From positions 1 through 38,477 of the forward strand of contig USEY01000032.1 in NCBI GenBank assembly GCA_900553815.1: a stretch of DNA of 38,477 nt. The letters are read 5' to 3'. The DNA comes from an uncultured Bacteroides sp. Its GTDB lineage: Bacteria > Bacteroidota > Bacteroidia > Bacteroidales > Bacteroidaceae. Positions 23,972 through 32,800 of the stretch are shown piece after piece. A model generated the notes under the pieces. It did no database searches. It saw nothing but the letters and a program-made list of their open reading frames with translations, and was not told the DNA's origin. The position numbers and the translations under genes were made by a program. Position 1 is the first letter of the stretch. Each line of letters opens with the position of its first letter.

Positions 23972-25288
23972 ATGGCAACAAAAGAGTACTTTCCTGGTAT
24001 AGGAAAAATTAAGTTTGAAGGAAAAGAAAGTAAGAACCCTATGGCATTCCGCTACTACGATGCCAACAAGGTAATCATGGGTAAGAAGATGAGCGAATGG
24101 CTGAAGTTTGCCATGGCTTGGTGGCACACCCTTTGCGCTGAAGGCAGCGACCAGTTTGGCGGTGGCACGAAGACCTTCCCCTGGAACGACTCAGACAATG
24201 CCCTCGAGGCAGCCAAGCACAAAGTAGATGCCGGCTTTGAGTTCATGCAGAAGATGGGTATCGAATACTACTGCTTCCACGATGTAGACCTCTGCACCGA
24301 AGCTGCCACCATCGAAGAATACGAGGCCAACCTGAAGGAAATTGTGGCTTACCTGAAGCAGAAACAAGCCGAAACAGGCATCAAGCTCCTGTGGGGAACA
24401 GCCAACGTATTCGGCCACAAGCGCTATATGAACGGTGCCGCTACCAACCCCGACTTCGACGTTGTGGCCCGCGCTGCCGTGCAGATTAAGAACGCCATCG
24501 ACGCCACCATCGAACTGGGCGGTACCAACTACGTATTCTGGGGCGGACGCGAAGGCTACATGAGCCTGCTCAACACCGACCAGAAGCGCGAAAAAGAGCA
24601 CCTGGCACAGATGCTGACCATGGCCCGCGACTATGCCCGCGCACACGGCTTCAAAGGCACTTTCCTCATCGAGCCCAAACCCATGGAACCCAGCAAGCAT
24701 CAGTACGATGTTGATACAGAAACCGTTATTGGATTCCTCAAGGCCCACAACCTCGACAAGGACTTCAAGGTAAACATCGAAGTCAACCATGCCACCCTCG
24801 CCGGCCACACCTTCGAACACGAACTGGCTGTAGCTGTCGACAACGACATGCTGGGCTCTATCGACGCCAACCGCGGTGACTATCAGAACGGTTGGGATAC
24901 CGACCAGTTCCCCATCGACAACTTCGAACTCATCCAGGCCATGATGCAAATCATCCGCGGCGGTGGCTTCAAGGACGGCGGTACGAACTTCGATGCCAAG
25001 ACCCGTCGCAACTCTACCGACCTCGAGGACATCTTCATTGCCCACATTGCCGGCATGGACGCCATGGCACGTGCCCTCGAAAGCGCTGCACGCCTGCTCG
25101 AAGAGTCTCCCTACAAGCAGATGCTGGCCGACCGCTACGCTTCTTTCGATAGCGGCAAGGGTAAGGAGTTTGAAGAAGGCAAGCTGACCTTGGAAGACGT
25201 CGTAGCCTACGCCAAGCAGAACGGCGAGCCCAAGCAGACCAGCGGCAAGCAAGAGCTCTACGAGGCTATTGTCAATATGTACGCCTGA
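23972..25288 (+). CDS. xylA: Xylose isomerase
   Basis: XylA converts D-xylose to D-xylulose with two divalent metal ions. The 438-residue protein is a class II enzyme very like other Bacteroides XylA ([20 protein letters not shown] at the start). The catalytic segment is YCFHDVDL (His103, Asp106). Other conserved parts are [50 protein letters not shown] and [19 protein letters not shown], with metal-binding Glu, His and Asp residues. It is the third gene of the xylose operon, followed by the transporter. The sequence looks intact. Confidence 0.98.
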   Translation: MATKEYFPGIGKIKFEGKESKNPMAFRYYDANKVIMGKKMSEWLKFAMAWWHTLCAEGSDQFGGGTKTFPWNDSDNALEAAKHKVDAGFEFMQKMGIEYYCFHDVDLCTEAATIEEYEANLKEIVAYLKQKQAETGIKLLWGTANVFGHKRYMNGAATNPDFDVVARAAVQIKNAIDATIELGGTNYVFWGGREGYMSLLNTDQKREKEHLAQMLTMARDYARAHGFKGTFLIEPKPMEPSKHQYDVDTETVIGFLKAHNLDKDFKVNIEVNHATLAGHTFEHELAVAVDNDMLGSIDANRGDYQNGWDTDQFPIDNFELIQAMMQIIRGGGFKDGGTNFDAKTRRNSTDLEDIFIAHIAGMDAMARALESAARLLEESPYKQMLADRYASFDSGKGKEFEEGKLTLEDVVAYAKQNGEPKQTSGKQELYEAIVNMYA

Positions 25289-25300
25289 TGATTGAAAATT

Positions 25301-25340
25301 TCAGAGTTCAGATTTCTGATTTCAGATTTCTGAACTCTGA
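25301..25340 (+). repeat. Hairpin in the xylA-xylE spacer
   Basis: TCAGAGTTCAGA (25301-25312) and TCTGAACTCTGA (25329-25340) are perfect inverted repeats, 12 nt after the xylA stop. The remaining spacer to 25401 is made of 'aactcataacttat'-type units. No T-run follows, so the hairpin more likely stabilises or processes the xylA mRNA end than stops transcription. Confidence 0.6.
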
Positions 25341-25401
25341 ACTCATAACTTATAACTCACAACTTATAACTCATAACTCTGAATTCCTAAATTCTAACAT
25401 C

Positions 25402-26880
25402 ATGACAAACCAAACCGAAAACGGTAGCAAAGCCTACCTCTTCTCCATAGTGCTGGTAGCCGTGCTGGGCGGGTTGCTCTTCGGATACGACACCGCCGTC
25501 ATCTCGGGAGCCGAGAAAGGGCTTCAGGCATTCTTCATGGGGGCTTCAGACTTTGTCTATACCGATACATGGCACGGCATCACTTCGTCCAGCGCGCTCA
25601 TCGGGTGCATCATTGGTAGTGCCCTCTCAGGCTTCTGCGCCTCCAATCTGGGCCGCAAGAAATCGTTGTTTGTAGCCGGCGTCCTCTTTTTCCTCTCAGC
25701 ACTGGGGTCATACTATCCCGAGTTTTTGTTCTACGATTACGGCCAGCCCAGCTATTCCCTGCTTCTGGCTTTCAATTTCTACCGCGTTTTGGGTGGTGTA
25801 GGTGTAGGTCTGGCCTCGGCCATCTGCCCCATGTACATTGCCGAAATCGCCCCCAGCAACATACGCGGCACCCTCGTGTCGTGGAACCAGTTTGCCATCA
25901 TCTTTGGCCAGCTGCTAGTCTATTTTGTCAATTTCCTTATTCTGGGCGACAACATCAACCCCGTCATCAAGGCCGTTGAAGGCGTCAACCAGATACTCAA
26001 CCCCGACGCGGCCGCCTGGACCATCGAAACAGGCTGGCGACTGATGTTCGTCAGCGAAGCCGTACCCGCCGGACTCTTCACCCTGCTGGTGCTCCTCGTG
26101 CCCGAAACACCCCGCTACCTGGCCATGACAGGCAAGGACGACAAGGCACTCTACGTCCTGGGTCGCATCAACGGAACAGCACAGGCCCACACCATCCTGG
26201 CCGACATCAAGGCTACGGCCCACGAGAAGACCGAACGCCTCTTCACCTACGGCTGGCTGGTCATCTTCATCGGCATCATGCTCAGCGTCTTCCAGCAGGC
26301 AGTAGGCATCAATGCTGTGCTCTACTTTGCTCCGCGCATCTTCGAGAGCATGGGTATGGGCAACCCCATGGAGCAGACCGTCATCATGGGTATCATCAAC
26401 ATCCTGTTCACCCTTCTGGCTGTATTCACCGTTGAGAAGTGGGGACGCAAGCCCCTGCTCATCTACGGCTCCATCGGCATGGCCATCGGCGCCTTCGGCG
26501 TAGCCCTGTGCAATGTGCTCACAGGCCTTCCCGCCATCATCTCCGTGGTCAGCATCATGGTCTACAGCGCCTCGTTCATGTTCAGCTGGGGCCCCATCTG
26601 CTGGGTGCTCATAGCCGAAATCTTCCCCAACACCATCCGTGGTGCGGCCGTCGCCATAGCCGTCGCCTTCCAGTGGATATTCAACTTCATCGTGTCATCC
26701 ACCTTCGTGCCCATGTACAACATGAGCCTGGGCGATATGGGCGACAAGTTTGGCCACATGTTTGCCTATGCCCTCTACGGCATCATCTGTGTCATTGCCG
26801 CCATCTTCGTTTGGAGGCTCGTGCCCGAGACCAAGGGCAAGACGCTGGAAGACATGACACGTCTGTGGAAGAAGAAATAA
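25402..26880 (+). CDS. xylE: D-xylose:proton symporter (MFS sugar porter)
   Basis: This 492-residue protein of the major facilitator sugar porter family imports xylose across the inner membrane. Twelve hydrophobic helices are visible. Family signatures are GGLLFGYDTAVISGA in helix 1, GRKKSL after helix 2, PMYIAEIAP with NIRGTL, VPETPRYLAM before the central loop, QQAVGINAVLYFAP in helix 7, EKWGRKPLL, and the C-terminal VPETKGKTLEDM. The frame is open upstream to 25288, where it overlaps xylA, but that part is spacer sequence; the ATG at 25402 begins the conserved region. It closes the operon and is followed by a strong terminator. Confidence 0.95.
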   Translation: MTNQTENGSKAYLFSIVLVAVLGGLLFGYDTAVISGAEKGLQAFFMGASDFVYTDTWHGITSSSALIGCIIGSALSGFCASNLGRKKSLFVAGVLFFLSALGSYYPEFLFYDYGQPSYSLLLAFNFYRVLGGVGVGLASAICPMYIAEIAPSNIRGTLVSWNQFAIIFGQLLVYFVNFLILGDNINPVIKAVEGVNQILNPDAAAWTIETGWRLMFVSEAVPAGLFTLLVLLVPETPRYLAMTGKDDKALYVLGRINGTAQAHTILADIKATAHEKTERLFTYGWLVIFIGIMLSVFQQAVGINAVLYFAPRIFESMGMGNPMEQTVIMGIINILFTLLAVFTVEKWGRKPLLIYGSIGMAIGAFGVALCNVLTGLPAIISVVSIMVYSASFMFSWGPICWVLIAEIFPNTIRGAAVAIAVAFQWIFNFIVSSTFVPMYNMSLGDMGDKFGHMFAYALYGIICVIAAIFVWRLVPETKGKTLEDMTRLWKKK

Positions 26881-26936
26881 GCCGGCCTCTGTCGAGCGGT
26901 TAGAAAACAATATATTCCCCCAGCTACGCATCCGCT

Positions 26937-27058
<122 letters not shown>

Positions 27059-27107
27059 GTTTAGCAGCGTTTATCAGTGATTAGTAACTTTGGCATATAC
27101 ATATAAC

Positions 27108-27345
27108 TTAAGTTTCTGATTTGATATTTCACTGGAAGTTAAGAAGTTATAGAAGTTATCACTTCGCTTTGCTCTGTTAGAAGTTAAAGCCGATAGTCTT
27201 GCAAAAGAAAAAATTGGCAGTAACAGGTCTATTGGCCTTTAACTTCTAAGCCCACCTTGGTGGGCGATAACTCCTTTTAACTCCTTTAACTCCTTCAAGT
27301 TTGGCTTCGCCGATTTTCAATTCGGTAAAACCGAAACTTGAACAT
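27108..27345 (-). repeat. Dispersed long palindromic repeat, inverted copy
   Basis: This is nearly the exact reverse complement of 2782-3000, including the GCCCACC/GGTGGGC hairpin and the 'ttggcagtaacaggtc' loop. At its right end, an extra 'tttggcttcgcc' hairpin is inserted inside the terminal hairpin. It ends only about 7 bp before the ATPase stop codon, so it may act as that gene's 3' end. Confidence 0.85.
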
Positions 27346-27351
27346 ATAATC

Positions 27352-28644
27352 TTAGTCTTTTAGGCAAGCAAGTGGTATAACTTTTACTCCATCTGCTCGG
27401 GTATAGGCCATTTTACCGCCTGTCAAAACTATTAAAAGATCCGGTTCCCGTAATGGAGCTTGTTTTTCCGTCTTGTTATATTCTTGGATAAGCCGTCTGA
27501 TTTCCAACAGATGTTTCGCACCCTCTTCTATTTCTTGACTCCCCAGTTTGCATTCAATCAAAGCGTATCTTTCATCTTCTAAATGCAACACAAGATCGGA
27601 TTCCAAACCATAGCGATCACGATAGTAGGATATGCGGCTGTTGAAATCAGTAGTATAAGCCTTAAGATCGCGTACACACATCTGTTCAAAAATAAACCCG
27701 AATGTTTTAAGCTGTATCTCCAATGCTTCAGCACCGATGTTCATTGCCGCCACGGCAATGGAAGGGTCGGTGAAGCAGCGTTTGGGTGCACTACGCAATG
27801 CAGTTTTGCTACGTATGGCAGGACGCCAAGCATCTATGTCCTGAATGACAAACAATTTTTCTAATGCCTCCATATAATCATCGTAAGTATCCATAGAGAT
27901 TGTTATATCTCCAGATGCTGTAATATCGGCAAGGATACTGGTCTTTTTAGCCAGTGTGCTGATATTCCTGGCATACGATTTCATTATTTGTCGTGCGATT
28001 TTCGGATTACGTTGTTTTCCGTCTACTTTAGAAATATCATTCTCACAAACGCTGTTCACATAATCTTTGGCTACGAGCATGGCAGATTTCTGACTCATTT
28101 GCAGAGTTGCGGGCCAACCGCCACGGCAAGCCACACGTATTAACTCCGGAACATCTAACTTACTTGAAGCACCATCTATGTCATAATTTGGATTGTCAAA
28201 TAATTCTCGTATAGAAACTTCACCGGAAGATTCCAGCGATTCCCACAAACTCATGGGATACATCTTCATTTTAGTAATCCTTCCTGTTCCTGAATGCCTT
28301 ATTTGGGTCTTATCCACAGCATTGCTCCCCGTCAGGATATACTGTCCCGGAATTCCATTGGCATTATCTACGGCTGTTCGTACCGCATCCCATATAACAG
28401 GAGCGTCCTGCCATTCGTCTATCAGTCGTGGCTTTTCGCCTTTCAACAAAAGTGATGGCTTGGTAGCCGCTGTGGCGAGATATTCATCAGCCATATCAGG
28501 ATCTTGTAACTTAATGAAGCTTTTAGCGTGTTGTTCTGCAGTGGTTGTCTTTCCCGTCCATTTCGGCCCCTCTATCAGAACCGCACCAAATGTTTCAAGC
28601 CGTTCTTGTAGTATCTTATCCGCTACTCTATGTAAGTACTTCAT
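27352..28644 (-). CDS. AAA ATPase with DUF4143 domain
   Basis: The 430-residue protein has an AAA_14-type ATPase domain at about 15-150, with Walker A GPKWTGKTT (residues 26-34, Lys32) and Walker B RLIDEWQ (Asp76, Glu77). A sensor-like ILTGSNA follows. Residues about 195-400 match DUF4143, which contains a degenerate nuclease-like motif ESDLVLHLEDERYALIECKLG (Asp, Glu and Lys of a PD-(D/E)XK fold). Such proteins are frequent in Bacteroides and many other bacteria and their job is unknown; defence or transport of mobile DNA has been suggested for related ATPases. It has its own promoter and lies in a segment bracketed by 50-bp direct repeats. Confidence 0.92.
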   Translation of the reverse strand: MKYLHRVADKILQERLETFGAVLIEGPKWTGKTTTAEQHAKSFIKLQDPDMADEYLATAATKPSLLLKGEKPRLIDEWQDAPVIWDAVRTAVDNANGIPGQYILTGSNAVDKTQIRHSGTGRITKMKMYPMSLWESLESSGEVSIRELFDNPNYDIDGASSKLDVPELIRVACRGGWPATLQMSQKSAMLVAKDYVNSVCENDISKVDGKQRNPKIARQIMKSYARNISTLAKKTSILADITASGDITISMDTYDDYMEALEKLFVIQDIDAWRPAIRSKTALRSAPKRCFTDPSIAVAAMNIGAEALEIQLKTFGFIFEQMCVRDLKAYTTDFNSRISYYRDRYGLESDLVLHLEDERYALIECKLGSQEIEEGAKHLLEIRRLIQEYNKTEKQAPLREPDLLIVLTGGKMAYTRADGVKVIPLACLKD

Positions 28645-28665
28645 AATCGCAATCTTTTAATGGTG

Positions 28666-28696
28666 CAAATATAATTTTTTTATTCTTATTCGCAAT
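28666..28696 (-). promoter_or_regulatory. Bacteroides-type promoter of the ATPase gene
   Basis: TATATTTG (28673-28666, minus strand) matches the -7 consensus, and ATTG (28696-28693) lies 19 nt upstream. Transcription start is predicted about 15-20 nt before the ATG at 28644. Three 23-bp tandem repeats begin immediately upstream. Confidence 0.7.
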
Positions 28697-28699
28697 GTA

Positions 28700-28768
28700 A
28701 ATCGGTATTTTTGTGGTATTTCAATCGGTGTTTTTGTGGCGTTTCAGTCGGTTTTTTTGCGCTACTTT
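28700..28768. repeat. Three tandem 23-bp repeats next to the ATPase promoter
   Basis: Units at 28700-28722, 28723-28745 and 28746-28768 share the pattern A(A/G)TCGGT, a T-rich core and TTTC or similar. The first two are highly similar (about 20 of 23), the third more diverged. They abut the -33 element of the ATPase promoter and could be repeated protein-binding sites. Confidence 0.7.
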
Positions 28769-28776
28769 GGTTCACC

Positions 28777-28826
28777 TCATCGGGCGTGGCTGGGGATTAT
28801 TTTATGTGCGCGGTGAGAGTTGAGAG
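28777..28826 (+). repeat. 50-bp direct repeat, right copy
   Basis: A copy of 26937-26986 with about three differences. It lacks the left arm of the terminator hairpin, so it cannot work as a terminator and looks like a duplicated fragment of the region downstream of xylE. Confidence 0.8.
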
Positions 28827-29032
28827 GGGAGAGGTGAGAGTTGAGGGGGGAGAGTTTAGAGGTGAGAGTTGAGAGGGGAGAGGTGAGAGTTGAGGGGGGA
28901 GAGTTGAGAGGTGAGAGTGGAGAGGGGAGAGTTGAGGGGGGAGAGTTGAGAGGTGAGAGTTGAGAGGGGAGAGGTGAGAGTGGAGAGGTGAAAGGGGAGA
29001 GTGGAGAGGGGAGAGTGGAGAGGGGAAAACTT
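28811..29032. repeat. Purine-rich tandem repeat
   Basis: About 220 bp of 'gagagttgagaggggagaggt'-like units with a higher-order period. The plus strand is almost wholly purine plus T. No gene is present. Confidence 0.85.
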
Positions 29033-29639
29033 GTCAGCTCAAAATAAATAATTCGCCTCATTCGCCGCTTCTAAGAATTTTGGAGTTAAAGCCGACGTAA
29101 AACGAAGGACTACCATGCTGGCGATGAGCGGCTAACTTAGTAGAGACGGGGCGTGCTCCGTCTTGAGAATGATTAGGTATTGAAATGTTTGTTAATCAAT
29201 GAATTAAATCAATCTGTTTACGTAGACGCGGCACGCCATATCTCTACTAAGATTACCATTTATCTGTGTTTATCCACCTCATCCTCGTCTAAGAAGTCTG
29301 TTCCTCGTCCACTTGTCCACTAACACGTCAATTCAAAATTGACTAATTGTGATTTGTGATGGGTGGCGCTCATTGGGGGATAAGGAACTTAAAGATGAGC
29401 TGTGCTTTGAATAAGATAAGGAGATAAGGGTATTTTTGAAGGTTGGCTTTGCGGACGGTGAGGAGTGCGGACTTTGTGAGCATTCGGCAAGGCATGTGTT
29501 TTCATCAGCTTTTCCATTAATTACTTTGCATCCTTCATTTTATCAGTCGGTAATATTTTCAGATATCAGTAGTTGGGTAAGCAGAAACAATCATGGAATG
29601 TATGTTTTAATATTTGCTATTTGGTAGAGTTTAAGGTAT
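29033..29639. other. Intergenic region before the CRISPR locus
   Basis: No gene is supported. Positions 29144-29163 hold a hairpin (AGACGG/CCGTCT) and 29224-29265 repeat the start of the window. From about 29340 to 29639 the sequence is unique; a 63-codon frame at 29436-29627 has no recognisable features. The right end runs into the tracrRNA terminator. Confidence 0.5.
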
Positions 29640-29722
29640 AAAAAATCCCCCGTTAAAGGACGAGGGAAACCTAATGTTTTCACAACGGAATAATCCTTAT
29701 TGTGATTTGCTTCAAATTAGTA
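29640..29722 (-). ncRNA. tracrRNA of the type II-C CRISPR system
   Basis: Reading the minus strand, positions 29722-29700 are an anti-repeat complementary to 23-24 nt at the 5' end of the CRISPR repeat (in its transcribed orientation), with one bulged base. A short nexus hairpin (GGA, UUAU, UCC) follows, then an A-rich linker. A terminator with stem TCCCTCG/CGGGGGA and six T ends at 29640. The promoter at 29726-29757 predicts transcription start near 29717-29721, giving an RNA of about 80 nt. With RNase III it should process pre-crRNA and guide Cas9. It is divergent from cas9, which starts about 100 bp away. Confidence 0.9.
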
Positions 29723-29725
29723 ATG

Positions 29726-29757
29726 CAAAAATATAAAGAAAAAAGTATGTAAACAAA
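29726..29757 (-). promoter_or_regulatory. tracrRNA promoter
   Basis: TATTTTTG (29733-29726) and TTTG (29757-29754) are separated by 20 nt on the minus strand. Both elements match the Bacteroides consensus fully. Confidence 0.8.
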
Positions 29758-29777
29758 TGTTTTTTCAATTTTTTTTG

Positions 29778-29785
29778 TAGTTTTG
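29778..29785 (+). promoter_or_regulatory. -7 element of the cas operon promoter
   Basis: TAGTTTTG matches TAnnTTTG and lies 35 nt before the cas9 ATG. The -33 region overlaps the divergent tracrRNA promoter and is not a clear TTTG, so the promoter may be weak or share its control region with tracrRNA. Confidence 0.55.
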
Positions 29786-29820
29786 TTGTCATATCATTTT
29801 TAACTAGATTGAATTTTGCT

Positions 29821-32800
29821 ATGAAAAGAATACTTGGACTTGATTTGGGCACCAATAGTATTGGGTGGGCTGTGATAAACAAATCTATTGATGAGAATGG
29901 CAATGAAACCTTTAAGGGAATAGAAGCAGCTGGAAGCAGAATTATTCCTATGGATGCGGCTATATTAGGAGACTTTGATAAAGGAAACAATGTTTCTCAG
30001 ACAAGGAATCGAACACAGGCGCGAGGTGTCAGGCATTTATATGAGAGGGCGCGATTGCGGCGTGAAAGACTTCACCGCATATTGTCTCTGATAGGTTTCT
30101 TGCCCGAGCATTATGCTATTCAATTAGATCGCTATGGTAAATTTTTGCCCGATAAAGAGCCGAAACTGGCTTGGTGTAAAAATGAAGTAGGAAAATATCA
30201 GTTCTTGTTCCAAAATTCGTTTGCTGAAATGCTTGAGGAGTTTAAAAAACACAATCCGGATTTTGTAGCCAATGAAGTCAAGGTTCCTTACGATTGGACT
30301 ATATATTATTTGCGTAAAAAAGCATTGACACAAAAAATAGCAAAAGAAGAGCTAGCTTGGATATTGCTGAACTTTAATCAAAAAAGAGGTTACTATCAGT
30401 TGCGAGATGAGGAAGAAGAACAAGTATCGGCTAAAGTACGTCAATATTTTGATAGGCAACAGGTTGTTGATATCATCGATACGAAAGAACTTTACAAAGG
30501 AATGAACATATATCGGGTTGTCTTAGCCAATGGAATCGCAGGTAAGGTTTTCAAGAAAGAAATGCCCGACTGGTTAGGGAAAGAAAAGGACATCATTGTA
30601 ACGGTGGATATCGATAAGGAGGGGAAGGATAAGCATGAAGAAGATGGTTCTCTTTCCTGTCGTTTTAAAGTTCCCTCAGAGGCTGAATGGGAAACTGAAT
30701 GGAAATTGATTAAGGAAAAGACTCAGCATGACCTGGATGCATCGGGCAAAAGTGTAGGCGAATATGTATTTGATACACTTCTTTATAATCCGATGCAAAA
30801 GGTGCGTGGTAAGTTAGTGCGTACCATTGAACGTAAATATTATAAGGACGAGTTGATTCAAATCTTGAGGAAGCAAAAAGAGTTTCACTCTGAACTGAAT
30901 GATAGTGGGCTTTACCAGAAATGCTTGGAGGAATTGTACGCCAACAATCCAGCTCATCGAAATCTGATGGCTTCGCATGATTTGTCGTACTTCCTGATAA
31001 ATGACATCCTCTTTTATCAACGTCCATTGAAAAGTAAAAAAGCATTGATTGACAATTGTCCTTATGAAGGCCATGAATATCTTGATAAAGAAACTAACGC
31101 AAAGAAATATGTTCCTGTAAAGTGTATATCCAAGTCTCACCCTCTGTTTCAGGAGTTCAGACTATGGCAATTTGTTTCAAATCTGCGCATTTACCAAAAG
31201 GAAAAGCTGGTTGGCGACAAAGTGAAGACTGATGTGGATGTAACACAAGAGTTTCTGAAAAATGAGGATGATTATGTGGCCTTGTTTGAATGGTTAAATA
31301 ACAGGAAAGAGATAAAACAAGAGCAATTCCTGAAATATCCGCCCTTTGGTTTGAAAAAGGAAGTTGGCAAATACAGATGGAATTACGTAGAGGATAAAAT
31401 TTATCCTTGCAATGAAACCCACTCCATGATGCTGACTCGTTTGGAAAAAGCTGGAATTTCCGCAAACTTCTTGACGTCTGAGCACGAGGAGGCTTTGTGG
31501 CATGTGTTATACTCCGTATCGGGGAAAGAGGAATTAAAACTGGCTCTTAAATCTTTTGCTGCCAAACACGGACTAGATACACCTTTTGTAGATGCATTCC
31601 TTAACACTCCTCCATTCGAAAAAACATATGGGTCTTATTCTGCCAAGGCAATCAAGAAGTTGTTGCCTTTAATGCGTATGGGGCATTATTGGAAGGCAGA
31701 AAACATTGATACTCATACTCGTGAAAGAATAGATAAGATTATGACCGGGGAGTATGATGAAAGTATCCGAAATAGGGTCAGAGAAAAGGCCATTCACTTG
31801 ACAGAACTTTCTTCATTTAAAGGATTACCCTTGTGGCTTGCCTGTTATATCGTATATGACCGCCATTCTGAATCCAGAGAAATCAATAATTGGAAATCGC
31901 CTGCTGAAATAGATGAGTTTCTGGCTGGCTTTAAACAACATTCACTACGCAACCCGATTGTGGAACAGGTTGTTTTAGAAACTCTTCGCACTGTTCGTGA
32001 TATTTGGAAACAGAACGGACAGATTGATGAAATTCATGTGGAATTGGGGCGTGAAATGAAGAATCCTGCCGACAAACGCAGAAAAATGAGCCAAAAGATG
32101 CAGGAGAACGAAAATGCCAATTTGCGTATCAAGGCACTGCTCGTAGAGTTTATGAATCCTGAGCTGGGTATTGAAAACGTACGTCCTTATTCTCCCTCCC
32201 AGCAAGATTTGCTTCGCATTTTTGAAGAAGGAGCGTGGAACGCTTCGTGTGCGACCGATGAACAATATGATGAGATGCTCGCTATATTGAAGAAATTTAA
32301 TGAGTCGGATGCCAAGAAGAGGCCTACTGCATCGGATATAAAACGCTATCGTCTATGGCTGGAGCAGAAGTATAGGTCACCTTATACGGGTGTTGTTATT
32401 CCTTTAAGCAAGCTGTTCACCCCGGCATACGAAATTGAACATATCATTCCTAAGTCCCGCTATTTTGACGATTCCTTCAGCAACAAGGTCATTTGCGAGT
32501 CAGAGGTGAACAAACTGAAGGATAATCAGCTGGGCTATGAGTTTATCAAGAATCATCATGGCGAGAAGGTCCAATTATCAGCCGGGGCTACGGTTCAGAT
32601 ACTCTCTGTCGAAGCTTATGAACGACTGGTAAAAGACAGCTACGCACAAGCTCGTGCAAAGATGAAGAAATTGTTGATGGATGATATACCTGAGCAATTT
32701 ATTGAGCGTCAGCTGAATGATAGTCGTTATATCAGCAAACTGGTGATTTCCTTACTCTCGGGTGTGGTGCGTACTGACGATGAGCAGGAGGCTGTTTCAA

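Noticed and set aside
29343..29353. ATTGTGATTTG, an 11-base match to the tracrRNA anti-repeat region
   Set aside because: The match stops there, with no further repeat complementarity, nexus or terminator. A much better anti-repeat is at 29700-29722.
29436..29627. 63-codon frame before the tracrRNA gene
   Set aside because: No ribosome site, no known family and no neighbours to support it.
29809..29820. Extended Cas9 start at a TTG giving four more residues
   Set aside because: The ATG at 29821 gives the usual MKRILGLDLG start, and a rare TTG is not needed.
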